From Aquabacterium parvum (GTDB taxonomy: Bacteria; Pseudomonadota; Gammaproteobacteria; Burkholderiales; Burkholderiaceae_C), in assembly GCF_001447195.1 (NCBI RefSeq), contig NZ_LFRI01000045.1:62001-126000 (forward strand): DNA of 64,000 nt, written 5' to 3'. Position numbers and translations under genes: made by a program. The notes under the pieces were generated by a model that saw only the letters and a list, made by a program, of their open reading frames with translations, was not told the DNA's origin and searched no databases. Of this stretch, positions 1 through 10,244 are shown piece after piece (position 1 is the stretch's first letter; each line of letters begins with the position of its first letter).

Positions 1-1
1 C

Positions 2-856
2 ATGAAGCTCTGCGGATTCGACGTCGGCCTTGAGCACCCCTTCTTCCTGATCGCCGGCACCTGCTCCATCGAGAGCCTGGAGTTGTCGCTCGAGGTGGCG
101 GGGCGCCTTCAGGAGGCTTGCAAGCCCCTGGGCATCCCGCTGATCTACAAGGGCTCCTTCGACAAGGCCAACCGGTCCTCGGGCACCACCGCCCGTGGCC
201 TGGGGCTCGACAAGGGCCTGCAGATCCTCGACGAGGTGCGCCGCCAGACCGGCCTGCCGGTGCTGACCGATGTGCACGACGAATCGCAGGTGGCCGAGGT
301 CTCCAGCGTGGTCGACGTGCTGCAGACCCCGGCCTTCCTGTGCCGCCAGACCGACTTCATCCGTGCGGTGGCCAAGTCGGGCAAGCCGGTCAACATCAAG
401 AAGGGCCAGTTCCTCGCGCCCTGGGACATGAAGAACGTCATCGACAAGGCCCGCGCTGCCGCGCAGGAGGCCGGCCTGTCGCCTGACCGATTCCTGGCCT
501 GCGAGCGCGGTGTGAGCTTCGGCTACAACAACCTCGTGGCCGACATGACCAGCCTGGCCGAGATGCGCAAGTCCGGCGCGCCGGTGGTCTTTGACGTGAC
601 CCACTCGGTGCAAAAGCCCGGTGGCCTGGGCGGCGCCAGCGGTGGTGCCCGCGAGATGGTGCCGGTGCTGGCGCGTGCCGGCGTGGCAGCCGGCGTGGCC
701 GGCCTCTTCATGGAGACCCACCCCGACCCGGCCAAGGCCTGGAGCGATGGCCCCAACGCCGTGCCGCTCAAGCACATGAAGGCCTTGCTCGAAACCCTGG
801 TCGAACTCGACCGCATCACCAAGAAGAACGGTTTCCTGGAAACCGACTTCAACTGA
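2..856 (+). CDS. kdsA: 3-deoxy-D-manno-octulosonate 8-phosphate synthase
   Basis: Condenses phosphoenolpyruvate with arabinose 5-phosphate to KDO-8-phosphate, the committed step towards the KDO of lipopolysaccharide; cytosolic. The 284-residue length is normal for the family. Visible motifs are [11 protein letters not shown] (about 50-60), VNIKKGQF (about 130) and [13 protein letters not shown] (about 167). At the position where E. coli KdsA has Asn26 this protein has Cys21, and His201, Glu238 and Asp249 line up with the metal ligands of the Aquifex enzyme, so I infer the metal-dependent class. The ATG lies one base inside the window, so the upstream gene and ribosome-binding site are not visible. 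In many proteobacteria pyrG precedes it; eno follows here. Confidence 0.96.
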   Translation: MKLCGFDVGLEHPFFLIAGTCSIESLELSLEVAGRLQEACKPLGIPLIYKGSFDKANRSSGTTARGLGLDKGLQILDEVRRQTGLPVLTDVHDESQVAEVSSVVDVLQTPAFLCRQTDFIRAVAKSGKPVNIKKGQFLAPWDMKNVIDKARAAAQEAGLSPDRFLACERGVSFGYNNLVADMTSLAEMRKSGAPVVFDVTHSVQKPGGLGGASGGAREMVPVLARAGVAAGVAGLFMETHPDPAKAWSDGPNAVPLKHMKALLETLVELDRITKKNGFLETDFN

Positions 857-2221
<1,365 letters not shown>

Positions 2222-2273
2222 TCGCGGGAGCCCTGAGCCAGGCGTCTGATGCCAGGACAGGGTGAAACACAGC

Positions 2274-2304
2274 GGGGCCTGGTGTTGAACCAGGCCCCGT
2301 TTTT
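2274..2304 (+). terminator. Rho-independent terminator of eno
   Basis: A nine-base perfect stem (GGGGCCTGG at 2274-2282 with CCAGGCCCC at 2290-2298), seven-base loop, then GTTTTT. This is the best-formed terminator in the first part of the window. It ends transcription from eno, so ftsB needs its own promoter. Confidence 0.88.
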
Positions 2305-2330
2305 CATGGTCGCTCGTGGATAATCTGCGC

Positions 2331-2675
2331 ATGCGCGTGGCTTTTTTCGTCCTCATCGCCTTGCTGGCGGCCATCCACGCCGAACTCTGGTTCGGCAAGG
2401 GGGGCGTCCCCCGCGTCATGACCCTGCGTGCCGAGGTCGATGCGCAGCAAAAAGCCAATGCACAAGCCCAGGCCCGCAACGACCAGCTTGCGGCCGAAGT
2501 GCGAGACCTCCAGGAAGGCCTGGAGATGGTCGAGGAAAAGGCCCGCACCGAACTGGGCATGGTCAAGCCCGACGAGATTTACGTGCAGCTCACCACCAAG
2601 GCTCCGCCAGTTTTGAGTGCGCCGTCTTCTTCGGCCTCTTCTGGCGGCTCTCCTGCCGTGCCCGTCACGCGTTGA
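2331..2675 (+). CDS. ftsB: cell division protein FtsB
   Basis: Small bitopic divisome protein that forms the FtsQLB complex at the septum. The 114-residue product has a short cytoplasmic N-terminus, one membrane segment (about residues 3-18) followed by the typical LWFGKGG motif, a periplasmic coiled coil rich in Ala/Gln/Glu (about 30-65) and a low-complexity Ser/Pro tail. The family is usually about 90-110 residues. An in-frame GTG at 2316 is also open, but ATG 2331 gives the usual MRxxF start. No Shine-Dalgarno precedes it; instead GATAAT (2319-2324) lies exactly six bases before the ATG, compatible with a leaderless message. Its position just after eno is conserved in proteobacteria. Confidence 0.9.
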   Translation: MRVAFFVLIALLAAIHAELWFGKGGVPRVMTLRAEVDAQQKANAQAQARNDQLAAEVRDLQEGLEMVEEKARTELGMVKPDEIYVQLTTKAPPVLSAPSSSASSGGSPAVPVTR

Positions 2676-2685
2676 CCCAAGGTCC

Positions 2686-3354
2686 ATGAGCGCCTCCTGG
2701 AGTGGCCTGGCGGAACACCTGGCCTGGCTCGATCCTTGGCTTTTGCCGCTGGTGGCGGACTGGGCATTGCCCATCAGCCGTCTCGAAGCCGTCGCGTCGC
2801 TCCTGGCCCTGGCCATGGTGGGTTTCAACCTTCGCGTCAATCCGCTGGGCTGGCCGCTGGCCATCGCCAGTTCGGCCTTGTATGCGCTGCTGTTTGCGCG
2901 CAGCCGCCTGTACGGTGAGGCCGCCTTGCAACTTGTTTTCATTGCCTTGTCCGCATGGGGCTGGGCTCAGTGGGTGCGTGGGCGAGATGGCTCGGGCCAA
3001 GCGCTGCAGGTGCGCCAGCTCAAGCCCGTCAAGCGCTGGCAATTGCTGGGCGTCACAGCCCTGTTGTGGGGTGTGATCGGTGCCTTGCTCGATGCCTGGA
3101 CCGATTCAGACGTGCCTTATGGCGATGCCTTGCCCACCGCAGGCAGCCTGGTCGGGCAATGGCTGTTGGCCCGCAAGTGGGTCGACAACTGGCCCTGCTG
3201 GCTGGCGGTGAACCTGCTGAGCATGGCGTTGTTCGCGCACAAGGGGCTTTGGCTCACGGTGGGGCTTTATGGGGTCTTTGCCGTGCTGTCTTGCGTGGGC
3301 TGGGTCGCGTGGACCCGGCGCGTTGGCGCAGAGCGGTGGAGGGGCCTGCCTTGA
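2686..3354 (+). CDS. pnuC: PnuC-type nicotinamide riboside transporter
   Basis: Inner-membrane facilitator that brings in nicotinamide riboside for NAD salvage. The 222-residue protein is almost wholly hydrophobic with about seven membrane segments. It carries the family's aromatic pattern: WGWAQW near residue 95, and in the C-terminal half a GDALPT...WLLARKWVDNWPCW stretch. The ATG at 2686 is 10 bases after the ftsB stop. Its own stop overlaps the TTG start of the next gene, a NadR-type kinase; transporter and phosphorylating enzyme together make a complete uptake-and-trap route, which strongly supports the substrate assignment. Confidence 0.88.
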   Translation: MSASWSGLAEHLAWLDPWLLPLVADWALPISRLEAVASLLALAMVGFNLRVNPLGWPLAIASSALYALLFARSRLYGEAALQLVFIALSAWGWAQWVRGRDGSGQALQVRQLKPVKRWQLLGVTALLWGVIGALLDAWTDSDVPYGDALPTAGSLVGQWLLARKWVDNWPCWLAVNLLSMALFAHKGLWLTVGLYGVFAVLSCVGWVAWTRRVGAERWRGLP

Positions 3355-4085
3355 GTGCGGCGATCGGTGAAGACAAGCATGAGTCCACCCGGGCGCTGGT
3401 GATCGGCATCGTCGGAGCCGAGAGCACCGGCAAGACCTTGCTGGTCAAGGAATTGGGCCGCACCTTGCGTGAACGTGGGCTGCAGGTGGTCACGGTGCCC
3501 GAAGCCCTGCGTCTGTTTTGTGATCGCGAGGGTCGCACACCTCGGGTCGATGAGCAGCGAGCCATCGCCGAGGAGCAAACGCGTTGCATCGCTGCCGCTG
3601 CGCAGCGTGGGGCCATCGTGCTGGCAGACACGACCGCGCTCATGACGGCGGTCTACAGCGAGGTGATGTTTTCAGACACCAGCCTGCACGATCAAGCGCT
3701 TGCCCAGCACGCGCGCTGCGACCTCACGCTGTTGACCGCGCTCGACCTGCCCTGGGTGCCGGACGGCATCCACCGCGATGGCCCCAAGGTGCGCGAGGCG
3801 GTGGACGCCTGCCTGCGCCGCCTGCTGCAACAAGGTGGCGTGCCGCACGCGCTGGTCATGGGCAAGGGACTGCGTCGCCAAGCCAATGCGTTGAGCAGCA
3901 TCGAGCACCTGCTCAGCGCGCCGACTCGCAGCCAGCGGCAGGCGGGGGGCTCGCGCTGGCGCTGGTTCTGCGACAACTGCGATGACGGCGAATGCGAGCA
4001 GCACTGGCTGACGCGCGCGGTGGCAAGCGGGACGCGAGATCCTTCGGCCCCTGATGACACGCAAGGTGGAGCCGATGTCGGCTGA
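3351..4085 (+). CDS. NadR-type AAA ATPase / ribosylnicotinamide kinase
   Basis: Predicted to phosphorylate nicotinamide riboside to NMN. The P-loop GAESTGKT near the N-terminus belongs to the C-terminal kinase domain of NadR; there is no N-terminal helix-turn-helix or nucleotidyltransferase domain, so at 244 residues this is a kinase-only form. I chose TTG 3351: it overlaps the pnuC TGA (TTGA) and has GGAGGGG at 3338-3344 in front. The frame is open much further upstream, but that part runs inside pnuC. The C-terminus has a Cys-containing stretch (WFCDNCDDGECEQHW) of unknown role that could bind a metal. Overlaps truC by 11 bases. Confidence 0.8.
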   Translation: MSAAIGEDKHESTRALVIGIVGAESTGKTLLVKELGRTLRERGLQVVTVPEALRLFCDREGRTPRVDEQRAIAEEQTRCIAAAAQRGAIVLADTTALMTAVYSEVMFSDTSLHDQALAQHARCDLTLLTALDLPWVPDGIHRDGPKVREAVDACLRRLLQQGGVPHALVMGKGLRRQANALSSIEHLLSAPTRSQRQAGGSRWRWFCDNCDDGECEQHWLTRAVASGTRDPSAPDDTQGGADVG

Positions 4086-4863
4086 CGTGCCGGCGATGCC
4101 GGTGCTGCCCGTGCTCTGGCACGAGGGCGACTGCATCGCCATCCACAAGCCGGCAGGCTGGCTGGTGCACCGCACCGGCCTGGACGCAGGAGAGACGCGC
4201 TTCGTGGTCCAGACGCTGCGGGATCAGCTGGGTGTGCCCGTGCACCCGATCCATCGCCTGGACAAGGGCACCTCGGGCGTGCTGCTGATGGCGCTGTCGC
4301 CCGATTCGGCCCGGCGCCTGTCGGCTTGTTTCGAGCGTCGGGAGGTTCACAAACGTTATGTGGCCATGGTGCGCGGCTGGCCGCCGCTCGAGGCTCACGT
4401 GGACCACGCCTTGCGTCCGGATGACGCGCCGCCCGATGCGCCGCCACAAAGCGCCATCACCGATTTCCGCCTGTTGGCGCGATGCAGCCTGGACGTGCCG
4501 GTGGATCGCTACCCGCAGACCCGCGTGGCGCTGGTCGAAGCGATGCCGATCACCGGTCGCCGACACCAGATTCGGCGCCACCTCAAGCACCTGGCGCATC
4601 CCATCATCGGCGATGCCACCCACGGCAAGGGAGCGCACAACCGCTGGTGGGCAGAGCACCTTGGCATTCAGCGCTTGTGGTTGCACGCGGCCTCGCTGAG
4701 CCTGCCGCACCCGCATCGACCGGGAGAGAGCCTCCACATCGTTTCACCGCCTTCATCGGCGACGTTGAACGCAGACTGGCAGCGACTGCTCGGTCAGCCT
4801 TGGCAATGGGCCCAAGCCGATGCCCGCGATCGGTTTCTGGCCGGTCTCGTGCCCGCCCACTGA
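4075..4863 (+). CDS. truC: tRNA pseudouridine(65) synthase TruC-like
   Basis: RluA-family pseudouridine synthase. The catalytic motif HRLDKGTSG is intact near residue 61 with the essential Asp, and YVAMVRGW and GRRHQIRRHLKHL follow as in the family. The compact size (262 residues, no S4 domain) and the start of the catalytic domain (HKPAGWLVHRTGLD) resemble TruC, which modifies U65 of tRNA, rather than RluA, C or D. The start at 4075 is chosen because GGTGGAG lies five bases before it; ATG 4054 in the same frame has no such site. It overlaps the kinase gene by 11 bases, so the two are probably co-transcribed. Confidence 0.83.
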   Translation: MSADVPAMPVLPVLWHEGDCIAIHKPAGWLVHRTGLDAGETRFVVQTLRDQLGVPVHPIHRLDKGTSGVLLMALSPDSARRLSACFERREVHKRYVAMVRGWPPLEAHVDHALRPDDAPPDAPPQSAITDFRLLARCSLDVPVDRYPQTRVALVEAMPITGRRHQIRRHLKHLAHPIIGDATHGKGAHNRWWAEHLGIQRLWLHAASLSLPHPHRPGESLHIVSPPSSATLNADWQRLLGQPWQWAQADARDRFLAGLVPAH

Positions 4864-4885
4864 GCCGCAGGTCACTGTCGGCTCA
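4861..4885. repeat. inverted repeat at the truC stop
   Basis: TGAGCCG (4861-4867, containing the truC stop) pairs with CGGCTCA (4879-4885) across an 11-base loop, between the convergent truC and hslO genes. There is no T-run. It may act as a weak bidirectional terminator. The element TCACTG also occurs three times here (4872, 4883, 4894). Confidence 0.4.
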
Positions 4886-4893
4886 CTGCCGTC

Positions 4894-5880
4894 TCACTGG
4901 AGGCTGCTCGAGCCTGGCGGCGTGTTGGCCTCACCGGTGAACAGCCCCGCCGCATCGACGGGGTCAAAGTGGTAGTGCTCGCCACAGAAGTCACAGCCGA
5001 TCTCGACCTGGCCCTGTTCGGCGATGATGCTGTCGATCTCTTGCTGACCCAGGCTGCGCAGCATATCGGCCACTCGCTCGCGTGAGCACGTGCAGACGAA
5101 GCGCGGGCCGGTGGGCCCAACCTTGGGCTCGAAGTAGCGCAGGTCTTCTTCCCAGAACAGGCGACGAAGGATGGTCTCGGCATCCAGCGTCAGCAGCTCT
5201 TCGCGCTTGAGGCTGGCCGCCAGCGTGGCAATGCGGTTGTAGGCCTCTTCGAGCTCTTCTTCCGTGGTGGCCACGCGGTCGGTGCCAGCCAGGTTGGCCT
5301 CGCCTTCGATGGGCATGCGCTGGATCAGCAGGCCTGCGGCAATCTCGTCGTTCGCCGCGAGGATCAGCTTCGCATCAAGCTGCTCCGACTTGCGCATGTA
5401 CTGCTCCAGCACCTCGCCGAGGTCGTTGAGCAAGCCGCCATCGACGTGGTTGAGCGAGACCACGCCCTGGTAAGGCTGCTGGCCGGGCTGGCGGTCTTTC
5501 GGGTCGAGCGTGATCGCGCAGCGGCCCTTGCCATGGTTGTTGACCAGCACCTCCAGCGGCAGGCTGCCACTGTCTGTTGACGGGATGTCACCGACCACCT
5601 TGGCCGTGCTGCGGAAAGACAGGTCGGGCTGAGCCTCCGTGACGGCGAGCTTGACGGGCCCGTCGCCGAAGATCTGCAGCACCACCGCGCCGTTGAACTT
5701 GATGTTGGACTGCAGCAGCACCGTGGCCGCGCTCATCTCGCCCAGCAGGCGGCGCACCGGCTCTTCGAAGCCGCCACCGGCTTCGCGTCGGCGCAGCAGC
5801 TCCTGCCAGGACTCGGTCAGTCGCACCAGGACGCCACGCACGGGCAGGCCCTCGAACAGGAATGTGTGCAGTTCGCTCAT
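4894..5880 (-). CDS. hslO: redox-regulated chaperone Hsp33
   Basis: Holdase activated by oxidation in the cytosol: zinc is released from four cysteines, disulfides form and the protein binds unfolding clients. The 328-residue protein ends with the diagnostic CxC-X30-CxxC cluster (VCTC ... CDFC), as expected for the family. The start at 5880 gives MSELHTFLF; a TTG at 5895 in frame would add five residues. It follows the gamma-carbonic-anhydrase-like gene after 16 bases, so they probably form an operon. Convergent with truC. Confidence 0.95.
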   Translation of the reverse strand: MSELHTFLFEGLPVRGVLVRLTESWQELLRRREAGGGFEEPVRRLLGEMSAATVLLQSNIKFNGAVVLQIFGDGPVKLAVTEAQPDLSFRSTAKVVGDIPSTDSGSLPLEVLVNNHGKGRCAITLDPKDRQPGQQPYQGVVSLNHVDGGLLNDLGEVLEQYMRKSEQLDAKLILAANDEIAAGLLIQRMPIEGEANLAGTDRVATTEEELEEAYNRIATLAASLKREELLTLDAETILRRLFWEEDLRYFEPKVGPTGPRFVCTCSRERVADMLRSLGQQEIDSIIAEQGQVEIGCDFCGEHYHFDPVDAAGLFTGEANTPPGSSSLQ

Positions 5881-5896
5881 GAAAGCTCGATTCAAC

Positions 5897-6433
5897 TCAG
5901 TTGGATGGCGCGTCGATGCGCACCATCGCGGTCTTGTATTCGGCCGATTTGGCCACGTAGAGGCCCGTGCCCAGGCGCATGCGCAGCAGGTCGGCCTCGG
6001 TCAGCGGGCGCACGGCCTTGGCGGGCGAGCCCATGATCAGCATGCCGTCTTCAAAAACCTTGCCTTCGGTGACCAGCGCACCCGCGGCGACCAGGCAGTT
6101 CTTGCCGATCACGGCGCCATTGAGCACCACGGCCTGGATGCCGATCAGCGAACCGGCACCGATGGTGCAGCCGTGCAGCATGGCCTGGTGGCCCACCGTC
6201 ACGTCTTCGGCGATGTTCAAGGGAAAGCCGATGTCCGTGTGCAGCACCGACGATTCCTGGACGTTGGAGCGCGCACCGATGACGATGGGTTCGTTGTCGC
6301 CGCGCAGCGTCACGTGTGACCACACGCTGGCGCCCTCTGACAGGGTCACGTCGCCGATGACATCAGCCGATTCGGCCACGTAGGCGCTCGGGTGCACGGT
6401 CGGGGCCTTGTCGTGAATGCGGTAAAGCGCCAT
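5897..6433 (-). CDS. gamma-carbonic anhydrase family hexapeptide protein
   Basis: Left-handed beta-helix protein of the YrdA/PaaY/CaiE group, made of imperfect hexapeptide repeats throughout its 178 residues. The three histidines that bind metal in gamma-class carbonic anhydrases are present (SVLHTD, and VGHQAMLHGC). Most bacterial relatives have no proven carbonic anhydrase activity, so the reaction is uncertain. Upstream on the same strand TAGAAT (complement of 6461-6466) could be its -10. The gene lies 16 bases before hslO. Confidence 0.85.
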   Translation of the reverse strand: MALYRIHDKAPTVHPSAYVAESADVIGDVTLSEGASVWSHVTLRGDNEPIVIGARSNVQESSVLHTDIGFPLNIAEDVTVGHQAMLHGCTIGAGSLIGIQAVVLNGAVIGKNCLVAAGALVTEGKVFEDGMLIMGSPAKAVRPLTEADLLRMRLGTGLYVAKSAEYKTAMVRIDAPSN

Positions 6434-6567
6434 GGTGGTCTCGTTGGGAGTGGGATGGTGATTCTAAAAGCCCGAGCGATGGTGTGCATGCCACCGCCTC
6501 AGGGCAAAATCAGGGGCATCCGAACCACCGAAACCGTTCACCGCGCCCCTGGGCGCAGGGAGTCCCC

Positions 6568-7116
6568 ATGAAAACCGTTGGCGACAAACTGACATCGTTC
6601 AAAGTTGTGGGCGTCAAGCCCGGTTTCAAGCACCCCGAAGAGCACGGCCAGTCTGCGTTCGAGGAGCTGACCGAGCAGAGCTTTCCCGGCAAGTGGAAGG
6701 TCATTTACTTCTACCCGAAAGATTTCACCTCGGTGTGCGGCAGTGAGGTCGAGGCCTTTGCCCGCCTGGCCAAGGATTTTGCCGATCGCAACGCGGTGCT
6801 GATGGGCGGCTCGACCGACAACGAGCATGCCAAGCTGGGCTGGCGCCGCGAGGCTCCCCAGATCGATCAGCCTGGCCACCACGCCTTCGCAGACGAGTCC
6901 GGCCAACTGGTCGACCAACTGGGCGTGCGCGACCGAGCCGCGGGCATCGCCCTGCGCGCCACCTTCATCGTGGACCCCGACAACGTCATCCGCCACGTAT
7001 CGGTCAACAGCCTGATGGTGGGACGCAACCCCGACGAGGTGCTGCGTGTCCTCGATGCCCTGCAAACCGATGCCGCCTGCGCCTGCAACCGCCCTGTGGG
7101 TGGCGTCACGCTCTGA
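6568..7116 (+). CDS. peroxiredoxin, AhpC/Prx family
   Basis: Thiol peroxidase of 182 residues. The peroxidatic cysteine lies in PKDFTSVC (the PxxxTxxC signature), and FDAA-like and FIVDPDNVIRHV segments of the thioredoxin fold follow. A CACN motif near the C-terminus could supply the resolving cysteine. It differs from canonical AhpC (FVCPTE) by having SVCGSE. The start at 6568 is preceded by AGGGAG; the frame is open 28 codons further upstream without support. It lies 76 bases before yaaA, another peroxide-stress gene, and both are probably induced by peroxide, though I cannot point to an OxyR site. Confidence 0.9.
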   Translation: MKTVGDKLTSFKVVGVKPGFKHPEEHGQSAFEELTEQSFPGKWKVIYFYPKDFTSVCGSEVEAFARLAKDFADRNAVLMGGSTDNEHAKLGWRREAPQIDQPGHHAFADESGQLVDQLGVRDRAAGIALRATFIVDPDNVIRHVSVNSLMVGRNPDEVLRVLDALQTDAACACNRPVGGVTL

Positions 7117-7151
7117 CGGATTGCCCAAGTCGCACTGAGCCCATCGCCTGC

Positions 7152-7176
7152 CCTTGCCAGACCTTGCCAGACCTTG
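7152..7176. repeat. short tandem repeat between peroxiredoxin gene and yaaA
   Basis: The ten-base unit CCTTGCCAGA is present in two exact copies (7152-7161, 7162-7171) plus a half copy (7172-7176), directly upstream of yaaA. It could affect spacing or be a slippage site. Confidence 0.7.
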
Positions 7177-7192
7177 CTGTCGCCCCCCGAAG

Positions 7193-7969
7193 ATGCTGAT
7201 CCTGCTGTCCCCGGCCAAGAGCCTCGATTACGACACGGCCCCCACCACCGATCGACACACCCTGCCGCAGTTCGTGGCCGAGTCGTCGGCGCTCATCGAG
7301 GTGCTGCGCCCCTACACACCCGCACAACTGTCGTCCCTCATGGACCTCAGCGACGCGCTGGCCACGCTCAACGTGGCCCGCTACGCCGCCTGGTCACCTC
7401 GCTTTTCCGCGCGCAACAGCAAGCAGGCGGTGCTGGCGTTCAATGGCGATGTCTACGAAGGCCTGGACGCCGGCAGCCTCAAGCAAAAAGACCTGGACTG
7501 GGCCCAGGAGCACGTTGCGATCCTCAGCGGCCTGTACGGCATCTTGCGGCCGCTGGACTGGATGCAGCCCTACCGGCTCGAGATGGGCACCAAGCTCGCC
7601 AACCCACGTGGCAAGGACCTCTACGCCTGGTGGGGTGATCAGCTCGCCGAGCACCTCAACCAGCAACTTGCCGAGCAGGGCAGCGATGTGGTCATCAACC
7701 TGGCCTCGCAGGAATACTTCAAGTCGGTCAAGCGCAAGGCCCTGAAGGCGAGGGTGATCGAGTGCGTTTTCGAAGACTGGAAAGCCGGGCAATGGAAGGT
7801 CATCAGCTTCCATGCCAAACGCGCTCGCGGCCTGATGGCCCGCCACGCCATCCTTCATCGCGCCAAGGGTCCCAAAGACCTGCTGAGCTTCGATGCCGAG
7901 GGCTATGCACACGACGCCGCAACGTCCACACCTGAGCGCCTGGTTTTTCGGCGCCGCATCGAGGGCTGA
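7193..7969 (+). CDS. yaaA: peroxide stress protein YaaA
   Basis: Cytosolic protein that in E. coli lowers free intracellular iron during peroxide stress. The 258-residue length, the N-terminal [11 protein letters not shown] and the internal [10 protein letters not shown] and [25 protein letters not shown] blocks identify the DUF328/UPF0246 family. ATG 7193 gives the usual MLILLSPAK start; an upstream in-frame ATG would add 13 residues without support. The preceding peroxiredoxin gene supports a joint role in peroxide defence. The hydroxylase gene follows after 11 bases. Confidence 0.94.
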   Translation: MLILLSPAKSLDYDTAPTTDRHTLPQFVAESSALIEVLRPYTPAQLSSLMDLSDALATLNVARYAAWSPRFSARNSKQAVLAFNGDVYEGLDAGSLKQKDLDWAQEHVAILSGLYGILRPLDWMQPYRLEMGTKLANPRGKDLYAWWGDQLAEHLNQQLAEQGSDVVINLASQEYFKSVKRKALKARVIECVFEDWKAGQWKVISFHAKRARGLMARHAILHRAKGPKDLLSFDAEGYAHDAATSTPERLVFRRRIEG

Positions 7970-7980
7970 CAGGGCGAGAC

Positions 7981-8817
7981 ATGAACAGCCGCCAGACCAT
8001 CACCCCTGAGTTGCGAGAGTGGCTCCTCGCACAGGTGGCGGCCGGCCACAGCGCGGACAGGGTGCTCGCCTCCATGCAGGCCAGTGGCTGGGACAGCAGC
8101 GTCGCCATGGAGGCCATTCGCGAAGTCATGCCCGATGCGCTGCATGACCTGGCTTCGGTCGCGCTCGAGATGCCCGACTTGCCAAACGGCGCTGGGCACC
8201 GTGTTCAGGCGCACGATCGATGGGTGGATGTCCTGGTCTGCATGCGCCAGCCGCGCATCGTGGTGTTTCGTGGCCTGCTTGCCGACGCCGAATGCGACGC
8301 ACTGATCGAGCTGGCTCGCCCGAGGCTCTCGCGCTCCGAAACCGTGGTCAACCGCACCGGCGGCAGCGAGGTCAACGCCGCGCGCACCAGCCAGGGCATG
8401 TTTTTCTCGCGAGGCGAGGGCGCGCTGGTAGGTGCCGTCGAGGCCCGCATCGCAGCCTTGCTGAACTGGCCTGTGGACAGGGGCGAAGGCCTGCAGGTGC
8501 TGCGCTACGGCGTGGGGGCCGAGTACCGGCCCCACTTTGATTACTTTGATCCTGCGCAGCCGGGCAGCCCGGCCATCCTCAAACGGGGAGGGCAGCGTGT
8601 GGGCACGGTGCTGATGTACCTGAACACGCCCGAATCAGGTGGCGCCACCACCTTTCCGGATGCGGGCATCGAGGTGCATGCGCAGCGTGGCAGCGCCGTG
8701 TTCTTCTCGTACGAGCAACCCAGCCCACTCACGCGCACCCTGCACGGCGGAGCGCCCGTGCTGGCAGGTGAAAAATGGGTGGCCACCAAGTGGCTGCGGG
8801 CTGGCCGTTTCGACTGA
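7981..8817 (+). CDS. 2-oxoglutarate/Fe(II) oxygenase, prolyl 4-hydroxylase-like
   Basis: Predicted dioxygenase of 278 residues. The C-terminal half is a P4Hc double-stranded beta-helix with the iron triad HFD (in YRPHFDYFD) and a distal His (TRTLHGGAPV), followed by the Lys that binds 2-oxoglutarate (GEKWVATKW). The N-terminal about 50 residues form a small helical UBA-like module (ELREWLLAQVAAGHS...). The substrate is unknown; bacterial relatives act on proteins such as elongation factor Tu. It lies only 11 bases after yaaA, so expression is probably shared. Convergent with rhlE. Confidence 0.85.
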   Translation: MNSRQTITPELREWLLAQVAAGHSADRVLASMQASGWDSSVAMEAIREVMPDALHDLASVALEMPDLPNGAGHRVQAHDRWVDVLVCMRQPRIVVFRGLLADAECDALIELARPRLSRSETVVNRTGGSEVNAARTSQGMFFSRGEGALVGAVEARIAALLNWPVDRGEGLQVLRYGVGAEYRPHFDYFDPAQPGSPAILKRGGQRVGTVLMYLNTPESGGATTFPDAGIEVHAQRGSAVFFSYEQPSPLTRTLHGGAPVLAGEKWVATKWLRAGRFD

Positions 8818-8855
8818 CTCGGCGAGCAGGTGCCCGCCATCACCCCAGGCTGAAG

Positions 8856-10244
8856 TCAGGCGCTTCGGCGGCGGCGAACCATCACGGCTGCGCCACCATC
8901 GCCAGCGTCTTGCCGACCACCACCCTGGCGAGACGAAGCTTGTTGGCGTCCACCGCCGCCTTGTCCACCGCGCGAGCCAGCGCCTTGGCCGGACCCCGAT
9001 GAACCGCGGTTGCCGCCGCCGCCACCTGACCGCTGACCACCGCCGCCGCCAGCCCCACCGTGAAGCACCCGTCGACCCAGCTGAATGGGCTCAGGCCGAG
9101 CATTCGGGTCGGGTGCAAAACCGGGGATCACTTCGCGCGGAATCTGCCGCTTGATGAGTTTCTCGATCGAGGCCAGGAAGCCATCCTCGTCAACGCAGAC
9201 CAGGGACACGGCTTCGCCCTCGGCCCCTGCGCGGCCCGTGCGGCCAATGCGGTGCACGTAGTCTTCAGGCACGTTGGGCAGTTCGTAGTTCACGACGTGT
9301 GGCAGCTGATCGATGTCGATGCCACGCGCGGCGATGTCTGTGGCGACCAGCACGCGCAGGTCGCCCGTCTTGAAGTCGGCCAGTGCCCGGGTGCGGGCGC
9401 TCTGGCTCTTGTTGCCGTGGATCGCCATGGCCGTGATGCCCTGCTTGTCGAGGTACTCGACCAAGCGGTTGGCGCCGTGCTTCATGCGCGTGAACACCAG
9501 CACCTGGTGCCAGTCCTGGCTGAGGATCAGGTGGCTCAGGAGCTCCTTTTTGCGATCGCGGTCCACCGGGTGCACCTTCTGCGCGATGGTGTCGGCGGTG
9601 GCGTTGCGGCGGGCCACTTCGATCACACGAGGCGAGTTGAGCAGGCGCTCGGCCAGCGCCTTGATTTCGTCGGAAAAAGTGGCGGAAAAAAGCAGGCTCT
9701 GTTTTTTCGGCGGGAGGATATTCAGCACACGACGGATATCGTGGATGAAACCCATGTCCAACATGCGATCCGCTTCATCAAGGACGAAAATCTCGACGTC
9801 ATCGAGTTTCAGGTTTCCTTGCTGGTGGTGATCGAGCAAACGACCGGGTGTGGCAACCAGGATATCGACGCCTTGGCGCAAGGCGTCAATCTGGGGATTC
9901 ATGCCGACCCCACCAAACATGACCATCGATTTCAGAGACAGGTATTTGCCATAATTTCGGACGCTTTCCTCGACCTGAGCTGCCAACTCACGCGTCGGGG
10001 TCAGGACCAGCGCTCGGATGGTGCGCTTGCGGGCACCCTCTGGCGCGGACGCAGACAGCTTTTGCAGCATGGGCAGCGTGAAGCCTGCCGTTTTGCCGGT
10101 TCCGGTTTGTGCGCCAGCCAACAAATCTCCGCCAGCGAGCACGGCCGGAATGGCTTGCGACTGGATGGGTGTGGGGTGGTCATAACCCGATTCTTGGATG
10201 GCACGCAAAATCGGTGCAGACAAACCCAGGTTTTCAAAAGACAT
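8856..10244 (-). CDS. rhlE: DEAD-box ATP-dependent RNA helicase RhlE
   Basis: RNA helicase involved in ribosome maturation and RNA decay. All motifs are present in order: [10 protein letters not shown] (Q motif), [29 protein letters not shown] and HRIGRTGR, followed by a C-terminal extension of about 75 residues that is almost entirely Gly, Ser, Arg and Gln and ends in an Arg-rich tail (MVRRRRSA), probably for RNA binding. The start at 10244 gives [13 protein letters not shown], the usual RhlE beginning; 12 upstream codons are open but unsupported. It is divergent from dnaX with 300 bases between. Confidence 0.93.
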   Translation of the reverse strand: MSFENLGLSAPILRAIQESGYDHPTPIQSQAIPAVLAGGDLLAGAQTGTGKTAGFTLPMLQKLSASAPEGARKRTIRALVLTPTRELAAQVEESVRNYGKYLSLKSMVMFGGVGMNPQIDALRQGVDILVATPGRLLDHHQQGNLKLDDVEIFVLDEADRMLDMGFIHDIRRVLNILPPKKQSLLFSATFSDEIKALAERLLNSPRVIEVARRNATADTIAQKVHPVDRDRKKELLSHLILSQDWHQVLVFTRMKHGANRLVEYLDKQGITAMAIHGNKSQSARTRALADFKTGDLRVLVATDIAARGIDIDQLPHVVNYELPNVPEDYVHRIGRTGRAGAEGEAVSLVCVDEDGFLASIEKLIKRQIPREVIPGFAPDPNARPEPIQLGRRVLHGGAGGGGGQRSGGGGGNRGSSGSGQGAGSRGGQGGGGRQQASSRQGGGRQDAGDGGAAVMVRRRRSA

